8,014 bases of DNA from JANNOG01 sp964516515 (lineage in GTDB: Bacteria; Actinomycetota; Actinomycetes; Actinomycetales; JBBAYJ01). The position numbers and the translations under genes were made by a program. Where the stretch lies: assembly GCA_964516515.1 (NCBI GenBank), contig CAZEYA010000177.1, positions 1 to 8,014 on the forward strand. The letters are read 5' to 3'. Below, in pieces: positions 1 to 7,124 of the stretch (positions are counted from its first letter, which is position 1; each line of letters opens with the position of its first letter). The notes beneath the pieces are model-generated. The model searched no databases. It saw nothing but the letters and a program-made list of their open reading frames with translations, and was not told the origin of the DNA.

Positions 1-43
1 CCCCCACCTCCGCACACCCTTCCCCCCAGCACGGGAGCTGACC

Positions 44-877
44 GTGCCCAGCGCCGCCATTCGCCATCCTGATCTCTTCCGGACCCGCTACGGCTCGTGG
101 GCCGTCGTCACCGGAGCTTCCAGCGGCCTCGGCCGGGAGATGGCCGGCTGCCTCGCCGCAGCCGGACTGCACGTAGTGATCGTCGCCCGCCGTGAGGACG
201 TCCTGCGCGACCTCGCCACGCAACTCCTCGACCGTTACTCAGTCGAGGTGCGGGTCCTCGCTGCGGACCTGGCCACGACCGGGGGGCGAGACGAGGTGCA
301 CACCGCCACCGCCGATCTGGACGTCGGCCTCCTCGTCGCCGCGGCCGGCTTCGGCACCTCGGGGCTGTTCCTGGACGCCGTTCCCGCCGAGGAGGCCGCC
401 ATGCTCGAGGTGAACTGCCGGGCGGTGCTCGACATGACTCGGCACTTCGCCCAACGGTTCGTCGATCGCGGTCGCGGCGGGATCGTGCTGTTCGCCTCCC
501 TCGTGGGTCGCCAGGGCACGCCCTACGCCGCGCACTACGCCGCCACCAAGGCCTATGTGCTCACCCTCGCCGAAGGGCTGCATCGAGAACTGGCTCCTCA
601 CCACGTCGACGTCATCGCCACGGCGCCCGGGCCGGTGCATTCCGGATTCGCCGATCGGGCGGGCATGACGATGGGGCGCGCCGCAACACCGGCGCAGATC
701 GCGGCCCCGACCCTCAATGCCCTCGGCCGCCGGGCCGTCGTCGTTCCCGGGTTGCTCTCGACCGTCCTGACGTGGTCGCTGGCGCCGCTGCCCCGATCTC
801 GCCGGACGCAGATCATGAGCGTCATCATGCGGGGCATGACGGGGGCGTCACGACGGCCGAGTCGGACAGCTGCATGA
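44..877 (+). CDS. SDR family NAD(P)-dependent oxidoreductase (classical short-chain dehydrogenase)
   Basis: A 277-residue cytosolic oxidoreductase of the short-chain dehydrogenase/reductase superfamily; the substrate cannot be read from the sequence. Seen directly: the Rossmann glycine motif TGASSGLG (residues 23-30), VARR after the second beta strand (47-50; basic residues here usually favour NADP(H)), an acidic AADLA (73-77), Asn124 in LEVNCRA, Ser152, and the YxxxK pair Tyr165/Lys169 in HYAATK, followed by PGPV (195-198). The usual NNAG structural motif reads VAAAGFG (98-104), with alanines for asparagines; this may be a subgroup trait. The length and COG0300-like layout suggest a DltE/ketoacyl-reductase-like member. 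Start: GTG at 44 with GGGAG six bases upstream (33-37). The C-terminal 25 residues are basic and look disordered. It is separated by 105 bp from the next gene, so an operon with EF-G2 is not demonstrated. Confidence 0.93.
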   Translation: MPSAAIRHPDLFRTRYGSWAVVTGASSGLGREMAGCLAAAGLHVVIVARREDVLRDLATQLLDRYSVEVRVLAADLATTGGRDEVHTATADLDVGLLVAAAGFGTSGLFLDAVPAEEAAMLEVNCRAVLDMTRHFAQRFVDRGRGGIVLFASLVGRQGTPYAAHYAATKAYVLTLAEGLHRELAPHHVDVIATAPGPVHSGFADRAGMTMGRAATPAQIAAPTLNALGRRAVVVPGLLSTVLTWSLAPLPRSRRTQIMSVIMRGMTGASRRPSRTAA

Positions 878-886
878 GCGCCCACG

Positions 887-912
887 TCCTGGACCGGCGG
901 CTAGTGCCAGGA
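887..912 (+). terminator. possible hairpin terminator after the SDR gene
   Basis: The inverted repeat TCCTGG (887-892) / CCAGGA (907-912) gives a 6-bp stem around a 14-nt loop, 10 bases after the SDR stop codon. No T-run follows. High-GC actinomycete terminators often lack one, but the stem is short and the call is tentative. It overlaps the region where a -35 box for the next gene would lie. Confidence 0.25.
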
Positions 913-927
913 GTGCCTGAGGCGTCA

Positions 928-933
928 TAGGCT
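928..933 (+). promoter_or_regulatory. candidate -10 box upstream of the EF-G2 gene
   Basis: TAGGCT fits the TANNNT -10 pattern of the housekeeping sigma factor of actinomycetes. It would start a transcript near 940, giving a leader of about 42 nt that contains the GGAGG ribosome binding site (971-975). No convincing -35 hexamer is visible at 16-18 bp spacing. The direct repeat AGTGCC (903-908 and 912-917) lies in that place and may be chance. Confidence 0.35.
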
Positions 934-982
934 CGGTCGACGGTCGGCGACGAAGCGCGCCGTTGAGCCCGGAGGCCTCACC

Positions 983-3052
983 ATGGCGAACAAGCAGCGG
1001 CACGGCAACGGGGCCGAGGGTGGGCTCATCGCCTCCGATCCGGCCCGGATCCGGAACGTAGCGGTGGTGGGCCCGCCGGGTTCCGGCAAGACGACCCTCG
1101 TCGAGGCGCTGCTCGTGGCCACGGGGACCATCGACCGCGCCGGCTCGGTCGAACACGGCACGACGACCACCGACCACGACCCCGCCGCCGTCCGCCAGCA
1201 ACGCTCCGTCGCCCTTGCGGTGGCGCCCTTCTCGCATGACGGCATCAAGGTCAACCTCATCGACACTCCCGGCTACGCCGATTTCGTCGGGGAGCAGCGC
1301 GCCGCGCTACGGGCCGCCGACGCAGCGCTGTTCGTCGTGTGCGCCGCCGAGGGCGTCGACGCCGCCACGTCGGTGCTGTGGGAGGAATGCGATGGCGTCG
1401 GGATGCCGCGCGTCGTCGTCGTGTCCCGCCTCGACCACCCCCGCGCCGCACCGGAACGGGCGATGGCGGCCTGCCGGGAGGCCTTCGGGGCCGGCGTGCT
1501 GCCGCTGTACCTGGCCGGGAGCGGCAATGGCGAGATCGCCGCCCTGCTCACCGCGGACACCGACCAGGGTGCCCGGGCGGAACTCATCGAGGCAATCATC
1601 AGCGAGAGCGAGGACGAGGCGCTACTGGAGCGCTACCTGTCCGGTGAGCGTCTCGACGAGGCGACCCTGGTCGACGATCTCGAGAAGGCCGTGGCCCGCG
1701 GCCACTTCCATCCCGTGGTCCCGGCGTGCGCGACGACCGGTCTCGGCCTGCCCGAACTCCTCGATGTCATCACACGCGCGCTGCCGTCCCCACAGGAGCA
1801 CCCGCTGCCGCCCGTGACCGACCCGGCCGGCCGCGCGCTGTCCCCGATCTCGGCCGATCCCCGAGGCGCACTGCTCGCCGAGGTCGTGCAGACCTCGGTC
1901 GATGCCTATGTCGGGCGGGTCTCGCTGGTCCGCGTCTTCTCAGGGACGCTGAGACCGGACACCCCGGTCCACGTCTGCGGGCACGGCCTGGCCGAACGGG
2001 GGCACGAGGACCACGACGTCGATGAGCGCGTCGGACACGTCTACTCCCCGCTCGGCGCCGCCCTGCGAGAGGTGCCGTGGTGCGTCGCCGGCGACATCTG
2101 CGTCCTCACCAAGATCCGTGCGGCCGAGTGCGGCGACACCCTGTCCTCCCCGGACTCGCCCGCCCTGATGACGCCATGGGTGATGCCGGACCCGCTGCTG
2201 CCGGTGGCCGTGGTCTCCCGCACCCGCAGCGGCGAGGACGCCCTGGCCAAGAGCCTCGCCCGGGTGGTGGCCGCGGATCTGACGCTGCGGATGGAACGCC
2301 GTCCCGACACTCATCAGTTGGTGCTGTGGTGCATGGGCGAGGCGCACGCCGACGTCGTGCTCGCCCGGCTGCGGGCAGGCGGCGCCGACATCGGCGTCGA
2401 GCCGGTTCGCGTGGCGATGCGGGCCACCGTCGCCGGCACAGCGACCGGCCACGGCCGCCACGTCAAGCAGTCCGGTGGGCACGGCCAGTACGCCGTGTGC
2501 GACGTCGAGGTCGCGCCATTGGCCCGGGGAGCGGGGGTCGAGTTCGCCGAGCGGGTCGTCGGGGGTGCCGTCCCGCACCAGTTCGTCGTCAGCGTCGAGA
2601 AGGGCGTTCGGGCCCAGCTCGCCGCGGGCCTCGTGGCCGGCGTCGCCGGCCCCGCGCAGGTCGTCGATGTTCGGGTCACCCTGGTCGACGGCAGGACCCA
2701 CAGCGTGGACTCCTCCGACGCCGCGTTCCAGACCGCCGGGTCGCTCGCGGTCAAGGACGCCGCGGCCAGGGCAGGCCTGCTCCTGCTGGAACCCCTCGAC
2801 GAGGTCGCCGTCACCGTCCCGGATGAGCACCTCGGCGCGGTGCTCGGCGACCTCAGCGGCCGTCGCGGCCGGGTCCTCGGCACCGAACCCGCCACCGGGC
2901 CCGGTGGCCGCAGCGTCGTGCGGGCCGAGGTCCCCGCGTCCGAACTCGTCAGGTACGCGGTCGACCTACGGGCGCTGACGTCCGGCGCTGCCCGGTTCAG
3001 CCGCCGCTTCGCCCGCTACGAAACCGCACCCGAGCGGGCAGCTGCCCGCTAG
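983..3052 (+). CDS. fusA2: elongation factor G-like protein EF-G2 (translational GTPase paralogue)
   Basis: A 689-residue, full-length EF-G-like protein matching the actinobacterial EF-G2 family. Seen: P-loop GPPGSGKTT (30-38), a switch I area reading QQRSVAL (72-78) instead of the EF-G RGITI type, G3 DTPGYADF (94-101), G4 SRLD (148-151) instead of NKxD, and GTP-domain to domain II continuity (AEVVQTSVDAYVGRVSLVRV, 299-318). Domain IV has KQSGGHGQYA (495-504) and the tip segment HSVDSSDAAFQTAG (573-586); domain V has GDLSGRRGRV (622-631). Start: ATG at 983 with GGAGG seven bases upstream. The residue normally His in DTPGH is Tyr98. From memory of the literature, mycobacterial EF-G2 binds guanine nucleotides but lacks ribosome-dependent GTPase activity, which fits these changes. 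Its cellular role is unknown, perhaps ribosome-associated. The stop TAG directly abuts the stop of the opposite-strand protease gene. The symbol follows mycobacterial usage. Confidence 0.93.
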   Translation: MANKQRHGNGAEGGLIASDPARIRNVAVVGPPGSGKTTLVEALLVATGTIDRAGSVEHGTTTTDHDPAAVRQQRSVALAVAPFSHDGIKVNLIDTPGYADFVGEQRAALRAADAALFVVCAAEGVDAATSVLWEECDGVGMPRVVVVSRLDHPRAAPERAMAACREAFGAGVLPLYLAGSGNGEIAALLTADTDQGARAELIEAIISESEDEALLERYLSGERLDEATLVDDLEKAVARGHFHPVVPACATTGLGLPELLDVITRALPSPQEHPLPPVTDPAGRALSPISADPRGALLAEVVQTSVDAYVGRVSLVRVFSGTLRPDTPVHVCGHGLAERGHEDHDVDERVGHVYSPLGAALREVPWCVAGDICVLTKIRAAECGDTLSSPDSPALMTPWVMPDPLLPVAVVSRTRSGEDALAKSLARVVAADLTLRMERRPDTHQLVLWCMGEAHADVVLARLRAGGADIGVEPVRVAMRATVAGTATGHGRHVKQSGGHGQYAVCDVEVAPLARGAGVEFAERVVGGAVPHQFVVSVEKGVRAQLAAGLVAGVAGPAQVVDVRVTLVDGRTHSVDSSDAAFQTAGSLAVKDAAARAGLLLLEPLDEVAVTVPDEHLGAVLGDLSGRRGRVLGTEPATGPGGRSVVRAEVPASELVRYAVDLRALTSGAARFSRRFARYETAPERAAAR
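3033..3050. terminator. 18-bp perfect palindrome, possible bidirectional terminator
   Basis: AGCGGGCAGCTGCCCGCT is a perfect 18-bp palindrome that can fold as a 7-bp GC-rich stem with an AGCT loop on either strand. It occupies the last codons of EF-G2 (encoding most of its terminal ERAAAR plus the T of the stop) and ends 3 bp before the last base of the opposing S8 protease gene. Position at a zero-gap convergent junction suggests a shared U-tract-less terminator. Part of the symmetry could instead come from Ala/Arg codons. Confidence 0.45.
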
Positions 3053-4399
3053 TCAGCGCCCGCCGGTCCCCTGGCCGGGGTAGAGCACTGGGCCGACGCC
3101 AGCGACGGCCTGGCCCTCCGACAGGTCCTGCAACGAATGCCAGGCCCGGCGGCTGCTCTGGCCGGTCGTCGAGACGCGCGAGGCGATGAGCCCAGCGACG
3201 AGGGGGGTCGAGAAGGAGGTCCCACTCCACCGTGCCATGCCGTCGAAGGTCACCGACGACCCCTGCCGAGGACCCTGCCACCGATAGGTGTAACTGCCCC
3301 GGGCGTAGGCATTCACGAGGTCCTCGCCGGGGGAGTAGACGTCGACATTGCGGCCGCGGTTGCTCCACGACGCCAAGTCCCGCCAATTCTTGGCCAGCGC
3401 GCCGACCGATACGGCCCAGCCGAAGGCCGCCGGCCAGTTCTTGCGGGTGTCCCCCTCGTTGCCGGCCGGGGCCACCACGATGAGTTCCTTGAGGTGCTGC
3501 AGCAGGTCGTCGTACAACGCGCTGAGCGCCACGGGCGGGACATCTCGGTACGTCGTCCCCGCGAAGTTCACCAGGAGGACGTCGGGAACAGCGGCCGGGC
3601 GACCCGGCGTGCCGCCTCCCACCAGCGCGGACCGGATCAGGTCGGCGAGGTCGGACTCGAACGCCGCGCCGATTGCCCCCGTGCCGGCCTGGCCCGTCCC
3701 CGCGATAGCGACCGTGCCGTCGATGACGTGGACGCCGGCTTCGGGTGCGGTGACCCGGACACAGCCGGCCGTGAAGGTCCCGTGCCCGGCGTCCTGGCGC
3801 AGCGTCCCGTCGGGCGCGTACGGGTTCTCCTGCTCGCCGGTGACGCCGGCCAGCCATGGGTGCTCCTGGGTCGCGTCGGCGACCAGCCCCGAGTCGACGA
3901 CGAGCACCTCGACGCCCTTGCCGTTGCGGGAACCCGGATGATGCGTGTCCTGGCCGTACTGCGGCCGAGGCACCGGCTCGGCGTCGGCGGGGACCGGTTC
4001 CTGCTCGACCGCGGCGCAGGCGTGGACGCAGACGTAGAGCAGATGGTCCGGTGCCAGGACGCCGCGCCGCACCGGTTCGCCGTCGCCGTCCTCGTCCTCC
4101 AGCCGGGCGATGAGGGTCAACGGACTGTCGAGGTCGTCGCGGCGGTCCCACGTCAGCCGCGTCAGGCTGCCCGGCAGCGAGCGCGGGGTGAGCCGCGGGC
4201 CGCCGACTCTTCGCTCCGCTATGTCGGTCACGAGGGGCACGCTCCAGTCGCGGACCAGGACGGAGTCCTCGCGGTAGAAGAACTGGATCCCCCCGCTGGT
4301 CCGCCAGTCCGGCGGGTACGCGGCCACTCCGGGAAGGTTCTCAATGATCAGTTCGGCCTGTGCCGTCTCGGTAGGTGACGCCGGGTTGCTCTCGTTCAT
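3053..4399 (-). CDS. S8 family (subtilisin-like) serine protease, cytoplasmic type with N-terminal extension
   Basis: A 448-residue subtilase. The catalytic triad is visible: Asp169 in VLVVDSGLV, His206 in DAGHGTFTAGCV, Ser395 in WSGTSFSTPLVAG, with oxyanion Asn314 in VVAPAGNEG. Residues 1-150 form a separate N-terminal region (GGIQFFYREDSVLVRD, 36-51; APDHLLYVCVHACA, 116-129) seen in actinobacterial S8 proteases of this type. There is no signal peptide and no membrane segment, so it probably acts in the cytoplasm. VDVYSPGEDLVNAYARGSYT (352-371) and the C-terminal GVGPVLYPGQ (434-443) also fit this family. Start: ATG at 4399, with GAGGGAG (4414-4408) and AGGAG upstream; a longer frame reaching 4597 would run into the CHAT gene and has no protein-like sequence. 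It diverges from the CHAT protease gene with 86 bp between them, suggesting a shared pathway. The substrate is unknown. Confidence 0.93.
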   Translation of the reverse strand: MNESNPASPTETAQAELIIENLPGVAAYPPDWRTSGGIQFFYREDSVLVRDWSVPLVTDIAERRVGGPRLTPRSLPGSLTRLTWDRRDDLDSPLTLIARLEDEDGDGEPVRRGVLAPDHLLYVCVHACAAVEQEPVPADAEPVPRPQYGQDTHHPGSRNGKGVEVLVVDSGLVADATQEHPWLAGVTGEQENPYAPDGTLRQDAGHGTFTAGCVRVTAPEAGVHVIDGTVAIAGTGQAGTGAIGAAFESDLADLIRSALVGGGTPGRPAAVPDVLLVNFAGTTYRDVPPVALSALYDDLLQHLKELIVVAPAGNEGDTRKNWPAAFGWAVSVGALAKNWRDLASWSNRGRNVDVYSPGEDLVNAYARGSYTYRWQGPRQGSSVTFDGMARWSGTSFSTPLVAGLIASRVSTTGQSSRRAWHSLQDLSEGQAVAGVGPVLYPGQGTGGR

Positions 4400-4485
4400 G
4401 ACTCCTGCTCCCTCGTGATCGTGCGTCGTGTGGCGGGGTGGCTCAACTCGTCGATCGCTCGGTGCCATCCCCATAAACTGCTGAA
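4400..4485. promoter_or_regulatory. divergent intergenic promoter region between S8 and CHAT protease genes
   Basis: This 86-bp gap must hold the promoters of both protease genes. To the right, TAAACT (4474-4479) is a good -10 for the CHAT gene. To the left, on the minus strand, TTGAGC (4446-4441) and CACGAT (4423-4418) are 17 bp apart and form a weak -35/-10 pair. That pair would start transcription near 4411, inside the ribosome binding region, so it is doubtful. The closeness of the two signals suggests co-regulation of the proteases. No clear operator palindrome beyond the 6-bp CGATCG (4452-4457) is seen. Confidence 0.5.
4474..4479 (+). promoter_or_regulatory. -10 box of a leaderless promoter for the TPR-CHAT gene
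   Basis: TAAACT matches TANNNT. If it occupies -12 to -7, then +1 is base 4486, the A of the ATG start codon, giving a leaderless mRNA. This agrees with the lack of any Shine-Dalgarno sequence upstream of 4486. A weak -35-like TCGATC (4451-4456) lies 17 bp upstream. Leaderless genes are common in actinomycetes. Confidence 0.6.
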
Positions 4486-5169
4486 ATGCCCGATCCGTCC
4501 AGCGATGCCGCGGGGATCCCGGATCCGGACAGACTGCTCGCGCTGACCCTCTCGCGGCCGTTGCAGGCCCTCCAGGTCGCTCGCTCCGTTCTCGCAACGC
4601 GGCCGCCGCCCGGTGAGGCGGCAGTGGCGCATCAAGCGGCGGGGATCGTGCTGCGGGATTTCGGGGACACGAGCCAGGCGCTGGTGGAGTTCCGGGCGGC
4701 GATGCGGTGCGCTCGCCGAGCCGGCGACGACACCCGGGCGTACGACGTTCAGGCCTCGTATGGGGTCGCCCTCATCATGTCCGGCCGGCCTGGTGCGGGG
4801 CTGGTCCAGCTGGAGACTGCGGCACGCCACGCGTCCGGCACGGCTGCCGGCCGCATCGAGATGCGGCGCAGCTTCGGCCTGCACGAGCTCGGGCGGCGCG
4901 AAGAGGCCCTGCGGTGCGCCCAGCGTGCGGTGGCCTTGCTCCTGGGCGACGACCAGCTGTGGGAAGCGCGCGCGCTCAACATGCGGGCCGTTGCGCACCT
5001 GTCGCTCGGCCACGTCGACGAGGCCGACCACGACTTCGAACGCGCCGAGAAACAGTACTCCGAGGCCGGCCAACTCCTGGACTTCGCCTCGGTACGCCAC
5101 GACCGCGCCATGGCCGCCTTCGCGCGCGGCGACCTGCCGACCGCCCTCGCGCTGCTCGACGACGCGTAG
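4486..5169 (+). CDS. TPR-repeat N-terminal part of a TPR-CHAT protease, cut off by an in-frame TAG
   Basis: This 227-residue frame is the N-terminal piece of a protein that continues in the same frame after the TAG at 5167-5169. It contains about five tetratricopeptide-like helical pairs, roughly at residues 45-79, 85-118, 122-152, 158-193 and 199-227, with typical small/large residue spacing (RNA- or ligand-independent assignment; e.g. QALVEFRAAMRCARRAG, EEALRCAQRAVALL, EADHDFERAEKQYSEAG). The last repeat is interrupted by the stop within its second helix, which argues that the natural protein is longer. Such TPR arrays in CHAT proteins sense a partner and control the protease. Start: ATG at 4486, leaderless, with no SD. 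If translated alone it would be a TPR adaptor fragment. Family members normally have TPR and CHAT on one chain, so I regard this as half of one gene. Confidence 0.75.
   Translation: MPDPSSDAAGIPDPDRLLALTLSRPLQALQVARSVLATRPPPGEAAVAHQAAGIVLRDFGDTSQALVEFRAAMRCARRAGDDTRAYDVQASYGVALIMSGRPGAGLVQLETAARHASGTAAGRIEMRRSFGLHELGRREEALRCAQRAVALLLGDDQLWEARALNMRAVAHLSLGHVDEADHDFERAEKQYSEAGQLLDFASVRHDRAMAAFARGDLPTALALLDDA
5167..5169 (+). other. in-frame TAG splitting the TPR-CHAT reading frame
   Basis: The frame from 4486 to 7095 (870 codons) is open except for this TAG. The local reading is LALLDDA-stop-RMVDDLDVFEP, where the stop takes the place of a helix residue; one base change from GAG, CAG or AAG would produce it. 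An ATG (5173) lies three bases downstream in the same frame, so termination-reinitiation is physically possible, though no SD-like sequence precedes it. Possible explanations are a recent nonsense mutation, a sequencing error, UAG readthrough, or two cooperating polypeptides. Confidence 0.95.
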
Positions 5170-5172
5170 CGG

Positions 5173-7095
5173 ATGGTCGACGACCTCGACGTGTTCGAAC
5201 CCGACGTCTTCGTGACGCGCGTGCAGGTCCTGCTTGCCGCCGGGTTGAACCGCGACGCGCTTCGGGTCGCCGAGGACGGCGTGGCGCGCGGCGAGCAGGT
5301 GCGGATTGCGGCCACCGAGCGCGGGGAGCTGCTGTTCACGGCAGCACTCGCGGCCTCGGCCGTGGGGGACCATGCGACCACCGCCGAGCGCAGCGGCGAG
5401 GCGCAGACCATGTTCCGTCGTCAGGGGCGGTCGAGGTGGGCGGGGCGGTCCACCCTCCTGCTGCTGCAGAGCCGGTTCGCCTCGTCCGGGGCATCCCCGT
5501 CGCTGCTGCGCGCCGCCGACCGTCTGGCCGCAACCGCAGCGAGCATCGACACCGACCTGGCCGGCGCCGCCCACCTGCTCGCCGGCCGGGTGGCCCTCGC
5601 CGGCGGCCGGCGCCCAGCGGCGCTGCGTCATCTTCGCGCCGCGGCGTCCCGGCGGCCGCGGGACATCCGGGCACGGATGACCGTGTGGCTGGCCCGCGCA
5701 GTCCTCGCCGATGCTGAGGGCCGGCGCCGCGACCTGCTGGCGGCATGCGCGCGTGGCCTCGACCAGCTCCACGCTCTGCTGTCGACGTTCGGCGCGACCG
5801 AGTTGCGGGCGCAGGCCACCTGGCAGGGAGCCGAGCTGGCCGCCATCGCGCTGCGGCACGCGGTCGCCAGTGGCGACGCTGCGCGGGTGCTGTCCTGGAG
5901 CGAGCGCTGGCGCGCCACCTCCCTGGTGGCGCCTACTGTTCGCCCCGGTTCCGACGACGAGACGACTCGCGACCTCGCGGCGCTGCGGACCCTCGCCCGC
6001 AGGCTTGACGCCGGTGACCCACGGGATCCCGGCACGGCGGCCATGCAGCTGGAGCGGCGGCGGCTGGAGGACGCGCTGCGTCGACGGGTGCTCAGCCGCC
6101 AGGGAAGCCCCACCGCCCCCCCACCGCGGACCGCCGTCGCCGAGCTGCGGACGGCGCTCGGAGGAACCGACTTCGTCCATCTCACCGACGTGGACGGCGA
6201 ACTCGTCGCCGTCGCACTCTCCGCCGACCGGCCCGCGTCGCTGTGGCGTATCGGTCCGACAGCCGAAGCCGACCGGGCACTCGCCCAGGCCCTCTTCGCG
6301 CTGCGCCGCACGCTCGCCCACCGTCCAGGGGCCATGGTCGACAACGGCGCGATCGGCCGCCGCCTGCAGCAGGCGCTGCTCGGGCCGGCTCTCGCAGCTC
6401 TGACCGCAGACTCGATCGTGGTGGTTCCGCCCGGGCGGCTGCACGCAGTGCCGTGGGGCCTGCTTCCTGATGTCGGCGATCGTGATGTCGTGGTGTCTCC
6501 GTCCGCCTCGGCATGGCTGCGCTGCCACCGGGTACCCGCGCCCACCACCGGGCGGGTCGTCCTGGTGGGCGGCCCGGGCCTGTCCACCGGCGTGAGCGAG
6601 GTCCACCACCTGGCGCGCCGCTATCCCGAGGCGGTCGTCCTCACCGGCGGCACCGCGACCAGCCACAACGTGCTCGCGGCGATGGATGGCGCACAGCTGG
6701 TGCATGTGGCCGCTCACGGGACCTTCCGGGCCGACAGCCCGCTGCTGTCCGCCCTGGAACTGGACGACGGACCGCTGACCGTCTATGACCTGGAAGGCCT
6801 GGCCCGAGCCCCGCACCGCATCGTCCTGTCGAGCTGCAACTCGGCCGTGGGCGCGCCGTCGGGCGCCGAGGAGCTCCTGGGCGTCGTCAGCGCACTGATG
6901 GGACTGGGCTCGGCGGGCGTGATCGCCAGCGTCGTTCCGATCGATGACCCGAGCAGCGTGCCCTTCATGATTGCGCTGCACGAGCGGCTGTCGCGGGCAC
7001 CGCTGGGTCAGGCGCTTCGCCAGGCGCGGGCAGCGGTGGCCGACGACCCGATTGCGCGCGCCACGGCGCACTCGTTCATCGCACTGGGGGCGTGA
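5173..7095 (+). CDS. CHAT domain-containing cysteine protease (C-terminal part of TPR-CHAT protein)
   Basis: A 640-residue continuation of the frame begun at 4486. Residues 1-250 are alpha-helical TPR-like repeats (e.g. AAHLLAGRVALAGGRRPAAL, 132-151). From about 395 to 640 lies a CHAT domain, a caspase-like peptidase fold. Seen: VVVPPGRLHAVPWGLLPDV (416-434), the catalytic His515 in HVAAHGTF (codon 6715-6717), SPLLSALEL (522-530), the catalytic Cys555 in VLSSCNSA (codon 6835-6837), EELLGVVSALMGLGSAGVIA (566-585) and the final LGQALRQARA. The protease therefore looks catalytically intact. The ATG at 5173 is only the first start after the TAG at 5167-5169 and has no SD; with the stop ignored the product is a single chain of about 869 residues. 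A start further down (ATG 5410, preceded by GAGG) is also possible. It is flanked by a subtilisin and by a sigma-factor operon, which suggests regulated cleavage of a local partner. Confidence 0.88.
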   Translation: MVDDLDVFEPDVFVTRVQVLLAAGLNRDALRVAEDGVARGEQVRIAATERGELLFTAALAASAVGDHATTAERSGEAQTMFRRQGRSRWAGRSTLLLLQSRFASSGASPSLLRAADRLAATAASIDTDLAGAAHLLAGRVALAGGRRPAALRHLRAAASRRPRDIRARMTVWLARAVLADAEGRRRDLLAACARGLDQLHALLSTFGATELRAQATWQGAELAAIALRHAVASGDAARVLSWSERWRATSLVAPTVRPGSDDETTRDLAALRTLARRLDAGDPRDPGTAAMQLERRRLEDALRRRVLSRQGSPTAPPPRTAVAELRTALGGTDFVHLTDVDGELVAVALSADRPASLWRIGPTAEADRALAQALFALRRTLAHRPGAMVDNGAIGRRLQQALLGPALAALTADSIVVVPPGRLHAVPWGLLPDVGDRDVVVSPSASAWLRCHRVPAPTTGRVVLVGGPGLSTGVSEVHHLARRYPEAVVLTGGTATSHNVLAAMDGAQLVHVAAHGTFRADSPLLSALELDDGPLTVYDLEGLARAPHRIVLSSCNSAVGAPSGAEELLGVVSALMGLGSAGVIASVVPIDDPSSVPFMIALHERLSRAPLGQALRQARAAVADDPIARATAHSFIALGA

Positions 7096-7101
7096 ACGTT
7101 C

Positions 7102-7123
7102 CAGGCACCGAAACGGCGGCCTG
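7102..7123. terminator. possible bidirectional terminator between CHAT and small-protein genes
   Basis: The 29-bp gap between the two convergent stop codons (7095 and 7125) holds CAGGC (7102-7106) / GCCTG (7119-7123), with an inner CCG-AAA-CGG triloop stem (7108-7116). Together they form an interrupted 5+3 bp hairpin. There is no T-run. Its placement in a convergent gap supports the call more than its strength does. Confidence 0.4.
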
Positions 7124-7124
7124 C

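Noticed and set aside
1940..2830. A 296-residue minus-strand frame inside EF-G2
   Set aside because: It lies fully opposite conserved EF-G2 domains and has composition typical of antisense shadows.
44..3052. SDR and EF-G2 as one operon
   Set aside because: A 105-bp gap with a candidate -10 and a possible hairpin lies between them, and there is no functional link.
3137..4378. A 413-residue plus-strand frame opposite the S8 gene
   Set aside because: The opposite strand encodes a subtilase with complete triad. The plus-strand product has no family motif.
4400..4485. Search for an ECF-type promoter (AAC at -35, CGT at -10) in the divergent region
   Set aside because: AAC occurs at 4445-4447, but no CGT follows at a suitable 15-17 bp spacing, and none was convincing on the minus strand. 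So I cannot link the neighbouring sigma factor to these genes by motif.
4400..4597. N-terminal extension of the S8 protease by 66 residues (start at 4597)
   Set aside because: It would cross the shared promoter region and overlap the start of the CHAT gene by 112 bases. Its sequence is low-complexity Arg/Pro-rich, and the ATG at 4399 has strong ribosome binding sequences.
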